Assembly: GCA_934572325.1 (NCBI GenBank)
Contig: CAKTKT010000006.1
Span: 1-48,755 of the forward strand
DNA: 48,755 nucleotides
Source: an uncultured Oscillospiraceae bacterium
GTDB taxonomy: Bacteria > Bacillota > Clostridia > Oscillospirales > Oscillospiraceae
Direction: 5' to 3'
The notes beneath the pieces were generated by a model. That model had not been told where the DNA came from. It saw only the letters and a list, made by a program, of their open reading frames with translations, and searched no databases. The stretch's first letter is position 1; each line of letters starts with the position of its first letter. Of this stretch, positions 23,897-31,877 are shown piece by piece. Position numbers and translations under genes: made by a program.

Positions 23897-26521
23897 ATGA
23901 AAGAGCTGCCGAAGGTGTATGACCCCAAGTCGGTCGAAAAGAAGATCTATGATATGTGGATGCGTGGCGGGTACTTCCGAGGGGAGATAGACCCCGACAG
24001 AAAGCCCTTCTCCATCGTCATGCCGCCCCCAAACGTCACGGGGCAGCTTCATATGGGGCACGCGATGGACTCCGCCCTGCAGGACATCCTCACGCGCTAC
24101 AAGCGTATGCAGGGGTACAGCGCGCTGTGGATACCCGGCGTTGACCACGCGGGCATCGCAACGCAGATCAAGGTCGAGGAGGTCCTGCGCAAGACCGAGG
24201 GCAAGACGCGCTATGACCTTGGGCGCGACAAGTTCCTTGAGCGCGTATGGGCGTGGAAGGAGCAGTACGGCGACCGCATAGTCGAGCAGCAAAAGAGCAT
24301 GGGCGTTAGCTGCGACTGGGAGCGCAGCCGCTTCACCATGGACGAGACCTGCGCCCGCGCGGTGCGCGAGACGTTCTGCGAGCTTTATGACAAGGGGCTC
24401 ATCTACAAGGGGCGCAGAATGATAAACTGGTGTCCGAACTGCCGCACGGCGCTGTCGGACGCGGAGGTCGAGTACAAGGACATTCCGGGCAGCTTCTGGT
24501 ACATCCGCTACCCTATCGAGGGCTCGGATGAGGAGCTTATCATCGCCACGACAAGACCCGAAACGATGCTCGGCGACACGGGCGTCGCCGTAAACCCCGC
24601 CGACGAGAAATACCGGCAGCTTGTCGGCAAAAACGCGATCCTCCCGCTCGTCGGGCGCAGACTGCCCATCGTGGCGGACGATTATGTCGAGCTTGGCTTC
24701 GGCACGGGCGCGGTGAAGATGACGCCCTGCCATGACCCAAATGACTACGAGGTCGGTCTCAGGCATGACCTTGAGCAGGTGCAGTGCATCGACGAGGACG
24801 GCAGGATAATAAACGGCGGCAAGTACAACGGTATGGATCGCTACGAGGCGCGCAGGGCGATAGTCGCCGATCTCGAGGAGCAGGGCTTCCTTGTCAAGGT
24901 CGAGCCGTACAGCCACAATGTCGGCTGCTGCTACCGCTGCGGCAAGGCGGTAGAGCCGATGCTCTCCCCGCAGTGGTTCGTGAAGATGGAGCCGCTGGCG
25001 AAAAAGGCGATAGAGGTCGTGAAGGACGGGCGGATAAAATTCGTGCCGGAGCGCTTCACAAAGACCTATCTCAACTGGATGGAGAACGTGCACGACTGGT
25101 GCATCTCCCGCCAGCTGTGGTGGGGGCACCAGATCCCCGCGTGGTACTGCGCCGACTGCGGGCACATCACCGTCTCCCGCGAAGACGCGACCGAGTGCGA
25201 GCGCTGCCGCAGCAGGAACATCACGCGCGATGAGGACGTGCTGGACACATGGTTCAGCTCCGCTCTGTGGCCGTTCTCCACGATGGGCTGGCCTGAGCGC
25301 ACGCCGGAGCTTGACTACTGGTATCCGACCTCCGTCATGGTCACGGGCTACGACATTATCTTCTTCTGGGTCGCGCGCATGATATTCTCCGCGATGGAGC
25401 AGATGGACAAGGAGCCGTTCAAGACGGTGTTCATCCACGGGCTCGTCCGCGACAGCCAGGGGCGCAAGATGTCCAAGTCTCTCGGCAACGGCATCGACCC
25501 GCTTGAGATTATCGACAAATACGGCGCGGACGCGCTGCGCTTCAACCTCATCACCGGCAACTCGCCCGGCAACGATATGCGCTTCTACGTTGAAAAGTGC
25601 GAGGCGATGCGCAACTTCTGCAACAAGATATGGAACGCCTCCCGCTTTGTTATGATGAACCTCACCATCGACAAAAACGAGCTGCCGGAGAAGCTTGAGA
25701 TCGAGGACAAGTGGATACTCTCCAAGCTCAACGACGTTGTTAAAGAGGTCAACGAGAATATGGACAGCTTCGAGCTGGGCGTTGCGGCGGCAAAGATATA
25801 TGACTTTATCTGGGACAGCTACTGCGACTGGTATATTGAGCTGACAAAGCCGCGCCTCAACGGCGGGGATGAGCGGTCGAAGCTCGCCGCGCAGAAGGTG
25901 CTGCTGTACGTGCTGACGGAGATACTGAAGCTTCTGCACCCGTTCATGCCGTTCATCACCGAGGAGATATGGCAGGCGCTGCCGCACGAGGGGGAGGCGC
26001 TGATGCTCGCGCGCTATCCGGAGTTTAAGCCGGAGCTGTCGTTCCCCGAGGACGAGCAGAACTTTGAGATGGTCATGACCGTTATAAAGGCTGTCCGCGC
26101 GCGCCGCAGCGAGATGAACGTGCCCCCGTCGAGAAAGGCGCACCTTATCATCGCCACCGACCGCAAGGAGGCGTTTGAAGCCGGACGCAGCTATATCTGC
26201 AAGCTCGCCTTTGCCAGCGAGGTCAGCGTCCGTGACGCGGGCGCTTCCGGCGGCGACGGCACGGTCTCTCTGGCGACCGATAATGCGCGTATGTTCATGC
26301 CGCTGGCGGAGCTTGTCGATCTCGGCAAGGAGCGCGAGCGCATAAATAAGGAGCTTGCCAACGCCGTCAGGCAGCTTGAGGGGCAGATCGCAAAGCTCGC
26401 CAATGAGAAGTTCGTATCCCGCGCGCCGGAGAGCGTTGTCAATGCCGAGCGCGAGAAGAAGGAAAAGCTCGCCGCGCTTATTGAAAACCTCAAGCTCAGC
26501 CTTGAAAATTTGGGGAAATAA
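23897..26521 (+). CDS. valS: Valyl-tRNA synthetase
   Basis: Charges tRNA-Val with valine and edits mischarged threonine. The 874-residue class I enzyme shows PPPNVTGQLHMGHAMD (HIGH motif, about residues 38-53), the editing-domain TTRPETMLGDTGVAV, KMSKSLGNG before the anticodon domain, and the C-terminal coiled-coil arm (RERINKELANAVRQLEGQIA) typical of ValRS. ATG 23897 is chosen with AAGGAG at 23881-23886. A GTG at 23888 overlaps the end of that site. It is controlled by the T-box leader upstream. Confidence 0.97.
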   Translation: MKELPKVYDPKSVEKKIYDMWMRGGYFRGEIDPDRKPFSIVMPPPNVTGQLHMGHAMDSALQDILTRYKRMQGYSALWIPGVDHAGIATQIKVEEVLRKTEGKTRYDLGRDKFLERVWAWKEQYGDRIVEQQKSMGVSCDWERSRFTMDETCARAVRETFCELYDKGLIYKGRRMINWCPNCRTALSDAEVEYKDIPGSFWYIRYPIEGSDEELIIATTRPETMLGDTGVAVNPADEKYRQLVGKNAILPLVGRRLPIVADDYVELGFGTGAVKMTPCHDPNDYEVGLRHDLEQVQCIDEDGRIINGGKYNGMDRYEARRAIVADLEEQGFLVKVEPYSHNVGCCYRCGKAVEPMLSPQWFVKMEPLAKKAIEVVKDGRIKFVPERFTKTYLNWMENVHDWCISRQLWWGHQIPAWYCADCGHITVSREDATECERCRSRNITRDEDVLDTWFSSALWPFSTMGWPERTPELDYWYPTSVMVTGYDIIFFWVARMIFSAMEQMDKEPFKTVFIHGLVRDSQGRKMSKSLGNGIDPLEIIDKYGADALRFNLITGNSPGNDMRFYVEKCEAMRNFCNKIWNASRFVMMNLTIDKNELPEKLEIEDKWILSKLNDVVKEVNENMDSFELGVAAAKIYDFIWDSYCDWYIELTKPRLNGGDERSKLAAQKVLLYVLTEILKLLHPFMPFITEEIWQALPHEGEALMLARYPEFKPELSFPEDEQNFEMVMTVIKAVRARRSEMNVPPSRKAHLIIATDRKEAFEAGRSYICKLAFASEVSVRDAGASGGDGTVSLATDNARMFMPLAELVDLGKERERINKELANAVRQLEGQIAKLANEKFVSRAPESVVNAEREKKEKLAALIENLKLSLENLGK

Positions 26522-26570
26522 AACGCCGGACTTCGCATTTCGACAGATTATTCAGCGTATTATTATTAAA

Positions 26571-26609
26571 ATAACACCGTGTACTTTTATGTGCACGGTG
26601 TTATTTTTG
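26571..26609 (+). terminator. Terminator of valS
   Basis: ATAACACCGTG (26571-26581) pairs with CACGGTGTTAT (26594-26604), followed by TTTTT. No clear sigma-H box was found between here and the spoIIA operon. Confidence 0.85.
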
Positions 26610-26639
26610 AATATATTTGTATATATAAGAGGTGAAAGC

Positions 26640-26954
26640 ATGAACATACGAACGACCTTTGCCGCAGGGCGGCTGACGGTGTTTCTCTCCGGCGAGCTTG
26701 ACCACCACGCGGCGCGCTGCACCACGCGCGCGATCGACGACCTGCTTGATGAGTACCTCCCGCGCGACTGTGTGCTTGAGCTGAACGGGCTCAGCTTTAT
26801 GGACTCGTCCGGTATCGCGGTGATAGTGCGCATCAGCCGGCGCATGAAGAGCCTCGGCGGCAGGATGTGGATAGAAAATCCGGCAAAGCAGCCCCTGCGC
26901 GTCATCGACGCCTCCGGCATTGACCGGCTCGTTCCGGTCGCAATAAATAAGTAA
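26640..26954 (+). CDS. spoIIAA: Anti-sigma-F factor antagonist (STAS domain)
   Basis: In the forespore, unphosphorylated SpoIIAA binds SpoIIAB and frees sigma-F. The 104-residue STAS protein contains the phosphorylated serine in LSFMDSSGIAVIV (about residue 57-58). The start is ATG 26640 with AGAGGTGA upstream. Upstream codons in the same frame are noncoding. First gene of the three-gene spoIIA operon, 15 bases before spoIIAB. Confidence 0.95.
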   Translation: MNIRTTFAAGRLTVFLSGELDHHAARCTTRAIDDLLDEYLPRDCVLELNGLSFMDSSGIAVIVRISRRMKSLGGRMWIENPAKQPLRVIDASGIDRLVPVAINK

Positions 26955-26969
26955 AGGAGTGAAGACACA

Positions 26970-27410
26970 GTGAACAGTGTCAATTACATAAAGATTGAGT
27001 TTCCCAGCCGCAGTGCCAACGAGGCGCTTGCGCGCATGACTGCGGCGGCGTTCGCATCCCAGCTTGACCCGACGATGGAGGAGCTGGGCGACATCAAGAC
27101 CGCCGTGTCGGAGGCGGTGACGAACTGCATCGTCCATGCCTATCCGGATCATATCGGGCGTGTGAGTATGCGCCTGCGCATACTTGAGGGAGGACTGCTG
27201 GAGATATCCGTGCGCGACTGGGGGCGCGGCATCGACAACATTGAACAGGCGATGGAGCCGCTTTTCACCACCGGCGGCGAGGACAGAAGCGGCATGGGCT
27301 TCACCATCATGTCCAGCTTCATGGACAAGCTCCGTGTGCGCTCCCTGCCCGGAAAGGGAACGACAGTCACGATGCTGCGCACAATAAGCCCGCGAGTGGG
27401 GCGCAAATGA
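26970..27410 (+). CDS. spoIIAB: Anti-sigma-F factor, serine kinase
   Basis: Holds sigma-F inactive in the predivisional cell and mother cell, and phosphorylates SpoIIAA. The 146-residue GHKL-fold kinase shows the N box KTAVSEAVTNCIVHAY, the G1 box VRDWGRGID and the G2-like TTGGEDRSGMGFTIM. The start is GTG 26970 with AAGGAG at 26954-26959. Its stop overlaps the sigF start (ATGA), so the anti-sigma factor and its target are translationally coupled. Confidence 0.95.
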   Translation: MNSVNYIKIEFPSRSANEALARMTAAAFASQLDPTMEELGDIKTAVSEAVTNCIVHAYPDHIGRVSMRLRILEGGLLEISVRDWGRGIDNIEQAMEPLFTTGGEDRSGMGFTIMSSFMDKLRVRSLPGKGTTVTMLRTISPRVGRK

Positions 27411-28114
27411 GCGCCGATATTATCTGCGACATCCGCGCGGCGAAGTCCGGCGACAGAGAGGCGGCGGGGCGGCTCGTGGAGGAGAACTCCGGACTTATCT
27501 GGAGCGTTGCCAGACGCTTTTTCGGGCGCGGCGTTGATCCGGACGATCTGTATCAGCTCGGCTGCGTCGGCTTTCTCAAGGCGATAGACGGCTTTGACGA
27601 GGGCTTCGGCACGCGCTTTTCCACCTACGCCGTGCCGAAGATCTCAGGCGAGATACGCCGCTTTCTGCGCGATGACGGCACGGTGAAGGTCAGCCGCGGC
27701 ATAAAGGAGCAGGCGGCGCAGATACGCACGGCGCGTCTCGCGCTGGAGCAGCGCATCGGGCGCGAGGCGAATATATCCGAGCTTGCCGCCGAGACGGGGC
27801 TTTCCCCCGAGGAGATAGCCTTCGCCGAGGTAGCGACAGGACCTGCGGAGAGCCTTCAGCGGGAGAGCGGCGAGGACGGCTTCACGCTTGAGCTCGTTCT
27901 CGGCGACTACGGCGCGGAGGAGAAGATGGTGGAGCACGTGGCGCTTCGCGCGGCGATAGAGCGCCTGCCGGAGCGTGAGCGGCAGGTCGTCGCCCTGCGG
28001 TATTACCACGGCATGACCCAGCAGAGCTGCGCCAAGGTCATGCACGTGTCGCAGGTGCAGATATCCCGCCTTGAGCGCCGCGCCGTTGACGCCTTGCGGG
28101 AGATGCTGGAGTGA
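27407..28114 (+). CDS. sigF: Forespore sigma factor F
   Basis: RNA polymerase sigma factor that starts forespore-specific transcription after asymmetric division. The 235 residues cover region 2 (YQLGCVGFLKAIDGFDEGFGTRFSTYA, about residues 49-75, read in parts), region 3 (IGREANISELAAETGLS) and region 4 (LPERERQVVALRYYHGMTQQSCAKVMHVSQVQISRLERRA, read in parts). Its place directly after spoIIAB identifies it as sigma-F rather than sigma-G or sigma-B. It proves the organism belongs to a spore-forming lineage. Confidence 0.96.
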   Translation: MSADIICDIRAAKSGDREAAGRLVEENSGLIWSVARRFFGRGVDPDDLYQLGCVGFLKAIDGFDEGFGTRFSTYAVPKISGEIRRFLRDDGTVKVSRGIKEQAAQIRTARLALEQRIGREANISELAAETGLSPEEIAFAEVATGPAESLQRESGEDGFTLELVLGDYGAEEKMVEHVALRAAIERLPERERQVVALRYYHGMTQQSCAKVMHVSQVQISRLERRAVDALREMLE

Positions 28115-28131
28115 ACCGAATAAGGACAATG

Positions 28132-28160
28132 TCAGCGCCCGTCTTTCGCACGGGCGCTGA
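28132..28160. terminator. Convergent hairpin between sigF and the GH25 gene
   Basis: TCAGCGCCCGT (28132-28142) pairs exactly with ACGGGCGCTGA (28150-28160) around a 7-base loop, followed by ATTTAT. It ends just before the stop codon of the opposing gene. Confidence 0.7.
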
Positions 28161-28162
28161 AT

Positions 28163-29338
28163 TTATCTCAATATCACGTTGATGTCCACCGCGCCGTATA
28201 TGCCGCGGATGCGCCCGCTCTCGGTGTACTGCCATATGTCATAGCGGTGCTCTGCCGAGGGGAGGGCGTTATTGCGAGTGTAGTTTGCTATCCACACGCT
28301 CTGCCCGCCGAGCAGGGAGCTGTCAAGCTCGCGTTCGATAAAATACGCGCCGGAGTATACGCCGCTTTCATACCCGTATTGCCGCACCTTCGCGGAGAAC
28401 GCCGCGATTATATCCATGCGCTCCGCCGTGGATAGCCTGTCGGCGCGCCCGTGCGGGTAGCTGCCGGAGTACTCCGTGTCAAGGTATACTGGCATCTCCA
28501 GCGGCGCGCCGCGCAGAGCCGAGACGACAAATTCCGCCTCCTCCGCCGCCTCGTGCGTGTTCACCGCCGTCGAGTAGAAGTATACGCCCACGCGCAGCCC
28601 CGCGCGCCGCGCCGCGTCAAAATACTCACGGAAGAGCTTGTCGATATAAATATGCCCCGTGCCCCAGCCGCGTCCGCCCACGCGCAGTATCGCAAAGTCC
28701 ACGCCCTGCTCGCGCAGCGCATCCCAGTCAACACGGCGGTTGAAGCAGGAGACGTCCACGCCGATGGCGGCGGCGCGCCGCCCTGTGACGTCCTGATAGT
28801 ACAGCTTCCCGTCCACGGAGTTTAGACCGGTGACGAGCGCATCCAGCGAGCTTGCCTCATGCGTGATCGAGCTTACCGCGCACTCCACCGGCGGCGGGGC
28901 GGCGTAGCCCTCCTGCGGCGACATGGCGACGGAGTAAACGCCCGGCGCAAGCTCGACAAGGTAGCAGCTTCCGTCGGTATAGGTCGAGCAGAGTATCTCG
29001 TTTCCGTCCGGCGTCGTGAGCGTGAGACGGAAGCGCACACCGGCGATCGGCACGCCGTCCGCGCCACACACGGAGATGAACATATCCTCTCCGGCGGAGG
29101 TCGCGGATATATATACCGGAATCTCGGCGCTCTGCGCATCGGACGGCGCGGTCTCCGCCGTGCTGCGCTCGCGCACGGACTGCATCGCCGCGGCACGGTT
29201 GGCGCGGTATACCGTCAGCTCCGGCGCGAGTATCAGCGCCGAGATCGCCGCAGCGAGACAGGGGAGCAGTATGATAAGCAGCCTTTCATGGCGCTCATCG
29301 CGCGTCCAGTGCATAAGGCGGGTGAAAAAATCCTTCAT
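28163..29338 (-). CDS. Membrane-anchored GH25 muramidase with an SpaA/Cna_B-like domain
   Basis: A 391-residue cell-wall hydrolase anchored by an N-terminal helix (LLIILLPCLAAAISALILA). An ectodomain segment (about residues 75-150) reads like an SpaA/Cna_B or carboxypeptidase-regulatory beta-sandwich: PIAGVRFRLTLTTPDG, then TDGSCYLVELAPGVYSV. The C-terminal GH25 lysozyme domain (about 195-391) has GVDVSCFN with the catalytic Asp and MPVYLDTEYSG with the Asp/Glu pair. It would cleave the MurNAc-GlcNAc bond. ATG 29338 is chosen. It lies back-to-back with sigF, but a sigma-A-type promoter argues against sporulation-only use. Confidence 0.88.
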   Translation of the reverse strand: MKDFFTRLMHWTRDERHERLLIILLPCLAAAISALILAPELTVYRANRAAAMQSVRERSTAETAPSDAQSAEIPVYISATSAGEDMFISVCGADGVPIAGVRFRLTLTTPDGNEILCSTYTDGSCYLVELAPGVYSVAMSPQEGYAAPPPVECAVSSITHEASSLDALVTGLNSVDGKLYYQDVTGRRAAAIGVDVSCFNRRVDWDALREQGVDFAILRVGGRGWGTGHIYIDKLFREYFDAARRAGLRVGVYFYSTAVNTHEAAEEAEFVVSALRGAPLEMPVYLDTEYSGSYPHGRADRLSTAERMDIIAAFSAKVRQYGYESGVYSGAYFIERELDSSLLGGQSVWIANYTRNNALPSAEHRYDIWQYTESGRIRGIYGAVDINVILR

Positions 29339-29374
29339 GTGTTTCTCTCTTTGCGTTTTCGCATTTTCTACAAA

Positions 29375-29404
29375 ATAATAGCGTATAGGCGCAAGGCTTG
29401 TCAA
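29375..29404 (-). promoter_or_regulatory. Promoter of the GH25 gene
   Basis: On the minus strand TTGACA (29404-29399) and TATTAT (29380-29375) are 18 bp apart, leaving a leader of about 30 bases before ATG 29338. Confidence 0.65.
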
Positions 29405-29417
29405 TGAAAATTCTGCC

Positions 29418-29446
29418 TTGTTTATTATATGCGGATGTGCTAAAAT
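29418..29446 (+). promoter_or_regulatory. Promoter at the pcrA start, possibly giving a leaderless mRNA
   Basis: An extended -10 TGC-TAAAAT (TAAAAT 29441-29446) with TTGTTT (29418-29423) 17 bp upstream would start transcription at about 29453, at the ATG itself. An alternative pair, TTGTCA (29399-29404) with TATTAT (29423-29428), starts near 29435. Neither leader contains a ribosome-binding site. Confidence 0.4.
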
Positions 29447-29453
29447 TCACATC

Positions 29454-31847
29454 ATGATGACTGAATTTGAAAAAGAATATATCAAGGCGCGCAAAGCATA
29501 TATACGCGCCGAATTTTCACACCTCAACGACAGGCAGCTAGATGCGGTCATGGCAACGGAGGGACCTCTGCTGGTACTTGCGGGCGCAGGGAGCGGCAAG
29601 ACCACGGTGCTGATAAACCGCATCGCAAATCTGCTGAAGTACGGCAGTGCGTCGGACAGCGACGAGCTGCCCGCTTTTGCCGACAAAAAAACGCTGGAGG
29701 CGCTCAAAACGCGCACGGCGGGGGCAGAGGTGTTTGCCGCGCTTGACCCTGTCGAGCCGTGGCGCATCCTTGCCATCACGTTTACGAACAAGGCGGCGGG
29801 TGAGCTGAAGTCAAGGCTGGAGCGTATGCTCGGCACGGTGGCGGCGGACGATGTGTGGGCGTGTACGTTCCACTCCGCGTGCGTGCGCATACTTCGCCGC
29901 AACGCGGAAAAGCTCGGCTTCGGGTCAAGCTTCTCCATATACGACACAGCCGACAGCCAGAGCCTTATAAAGCGCATACTCAAGGAGCGGGAGCTGGACG
30001 AGAAGGCGTTCCCGCCGCGCTCCGTCCTCGCGGAGATCGGCCGCGCGAAGGATGCGAGACTGGGCGCGCGGGATTACCTTGATTCCACGCGGAAAACGGG
30101 CGATGCGCGGCATATCAGGATAGGCGAAGTGTATACGGAGTATGCCCAACGTCTGTTCGCGGCAAACGCAATGGATTTTGACGACCTCATTTTCTTCACC
30201 GTCAAGCTCCTTGCGGAGCATGAGGATGTGCGCAGCTATTGGCAGCGCAGGTTCAGGTATGTTCTTATCGACGAGTATCAGGACACCAACCATCTGCAAT
30301 ATCTCTTCTCCTCGCTCATCGCGGGCGGGAGCGGCAACATATGCGTTGTCGGTGATGACGATCAGAGCATCTATAAGTTCCGCGGCGCGACGATAGAAAA
30401 CATTCTTTCCTTCGAGCAGGAGTTCAAGGGCTGTCGCACGATACGCCTCGAACAGAACTACCGCAGCACGAGCCATATCCTCGACGCCGCCAACGCCGTC
30501 ATCCGCAACAACGCCGGACGCAAGGGCAAGGAGCTGTGGACGAACGCGGGCACGGGCGAGCTTGTGAAGCTCTACGTCGCCGACAACGAGAACGACGAGG
30601 CGCAGTATGTCGCCTCGAAGATAATGGCGGACTACGCTCGCGGGGCAAGCTGGCGCGACCACGCGGTGCTCTACCGCATGAACGCGCAGTCGTACCAGCT
30701 TGAATACGCATTCAAGCGCAACGGCATACCCTACCGCATCGTCGGCGGGATGAGCTTCTTCAGCCACGCCGAGATAAAGGATATGCTCTCGTATCTCAAC
30801 GTCATCGCCACACCGGCGGACGATCTGCGCCTGACGAGGATCATCAACAGCCCGCCGCGCGGCATTGGAGAGCGCACCATAGACGTTGTGCGCCGCCTTG
30901 CGTCCGAAAACGCGCTGAGCATGTATGAAATAATCACCCACGCCGGCGATTATCCGGAGCTGAGCCGCGCGGCGGCGGCAAAGCTGGGCGCTTTCGCCGC
31001 GATGATGGAGGGGCTGCGCGCGTTTTCTAAGGACAACACACCCGATGCGCTCCTTGATGAGCTTATCGACAAGAGCGGATATATCCGTGCGCTTGAGGAA
31101 AAGAACACGCAGGAGGACAAAACGCGCATTGAAAACGTCGAGGAGCTGAGAACGAGCATCATCGGCTATATGAAGGAGTCCGGCGACGATACGCTCGAGG
31201 GCTATCTTGCCAATGTCGCGCTCTACACGGATCTCGATAATTATGACCCGGACGCGGACACCGTTGTGATGATGACGATGCACTCCGCCAAGGGGCTGGA
31301 GTTCCCGACGGTGTACATCGTCGGCATGGAGGAGGGGATATTCCCCGGCATCCGCGCCATCGGCGAACAGACGGAGATGGAGGAGGAGCGGCGGCTGTGC
31401 TACGTTGCCATCACCCGCGCCGAGCGCGAGCTTGAGCTTATCTGCGCCCGCCAGCGCATGATATTCGGGCGCACGACGGCGAACCGCGTCTCCCGCTTTG
31501 TCGATGAGATACCCGACGAGCATATAGAAAAGAACATTCCCAGAGGCTATGCCCATAAAGACCCGTCGCGCGAGCAGCAGAGCTACGCGCACAAGCGCCG
31601 CACGTATTACGACACGCTCAAGGGCGGCGTTGCCGCTCCTGCGGCGGACAGCGAAAGAGCGGGCGCGTCCGCCGACTTTGCCGTCGGCGACAGCATACGC
31701 CACAAGGCGTTCGGCGAGGGCGTAATCACAAAGATGTCGCCGATGGGCGGGGATTATCTTGTGGAGATTAACTTTTCGCAGGGGGTGAAGCGCCTTATGC
31801 TGCGCGCCGCCGCCCCGCACATGACAAAGGAACAGACCGCTACATAG
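29454..31847 (+). CDS. pcrA: UvrD/PcrA-type ATP-dependent DNA helicase
   Basis: A 797-residue superfamily 1A 3'-5' helicase for DNA repair and replication-fork maintenance. Motifs seen: the Q-like LNDRQLDAV, Walker A LAGAGSGKTT, motif Ia ITFTNKAAGELKSR, Walker B DEYQDTN, motif III GDDDQSIYKFRGA, motif IV QNYRS, motif V TMHSAKGLEF and motif VI VAITRAE. The C-terminus (VGDSIRHKAFGEGVITKMSP) is the RNA-polymerase-binding Tudor-like domain of PcrA. About 35 extra residues sit between motifs I and Ia. ATG 29454 is the only reasonable start before the Q motif, and it has no ribosome-binding site. Confidence 0.95.
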   Translation: MMTEFEKEYIKARKAYIRAEFSHLNDRQLDAVMATEGPLLVLAGAGSGKTTVLINRIANLLKYGSASDSDELPAFADKKTLEALKTRTAGAEVFAALDPVEPWRILAITFTNKAAGELKSRLERMLGTVAADDVWACTFHSACVRILRRNAEKLGFGSSFSIYDTADSQSLIKRILKERELDEKAFPPRSVLAEIGRAKDARLGARDYLDSTRKTGDARHIRIGEVYTEYAQRLFAANAMDFDDLIFFTVKLLAEHEDVRSYWQRRFRYVLIDEYQDTNHLQYLFSSLIAGGSGNICVVGDDDQSIYKFRGATIENILSFEQEFKGCRTIRLEQNYRSTSHILDAANAVIRNNAGRKGKELWTNAGTGELVKLYVADNENDEAQYVASKIMADYARGASWRDHAVLYRMNAQSYQLEYAFKRNGIPYRIVGGMSFFSHAEIKDMLSYLNVIATPADDLRLTRIINSPPRGIGERTIDVVRRLASENALSMYEIITHAGDYPELSRAAAAKLGAFAAMMEGLRAFSKDNTPDALLDELIDKSGYIRALEEKNTQEDKTRIENVEELRTSIIGYMKESGDDTLEGYLANVALYTDLDNYDPDADTVVMMTMHSAKGLEFPTVYIVGMEEGIFPGIRAIGEQTEMEEERRLCYVAITRAERELELICARQRMIFGRTTANRVSRFVDEIPDEHIEKNIPRGYAHKDPSREQQSYAHKRRTYYDTLKGGVAAPAADSERAGASADFAVGDSIRHKAFGEGVITKMSPMGGDYLVEINFSQGVKRLMLRAAAPHMTKEQTAT

Positions 31848-31877
31848 GCGTAAAATACATAAGAGGGAGGAGCGCCC

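Noticed and set aside
23786..26143. 785-residue open frame opposite valS
   Set aside because: It is a reading-frame shadow of a GC-rich gene. The plus strand encodes an unmistakable ValRS, and the opposite frame has no ribosome-binding site or known motif.
29925..31820. 631-residue open frame opposite pcrA
   Set aside because: Shadow of the helicase gene, with no start signal or recognisable domain.
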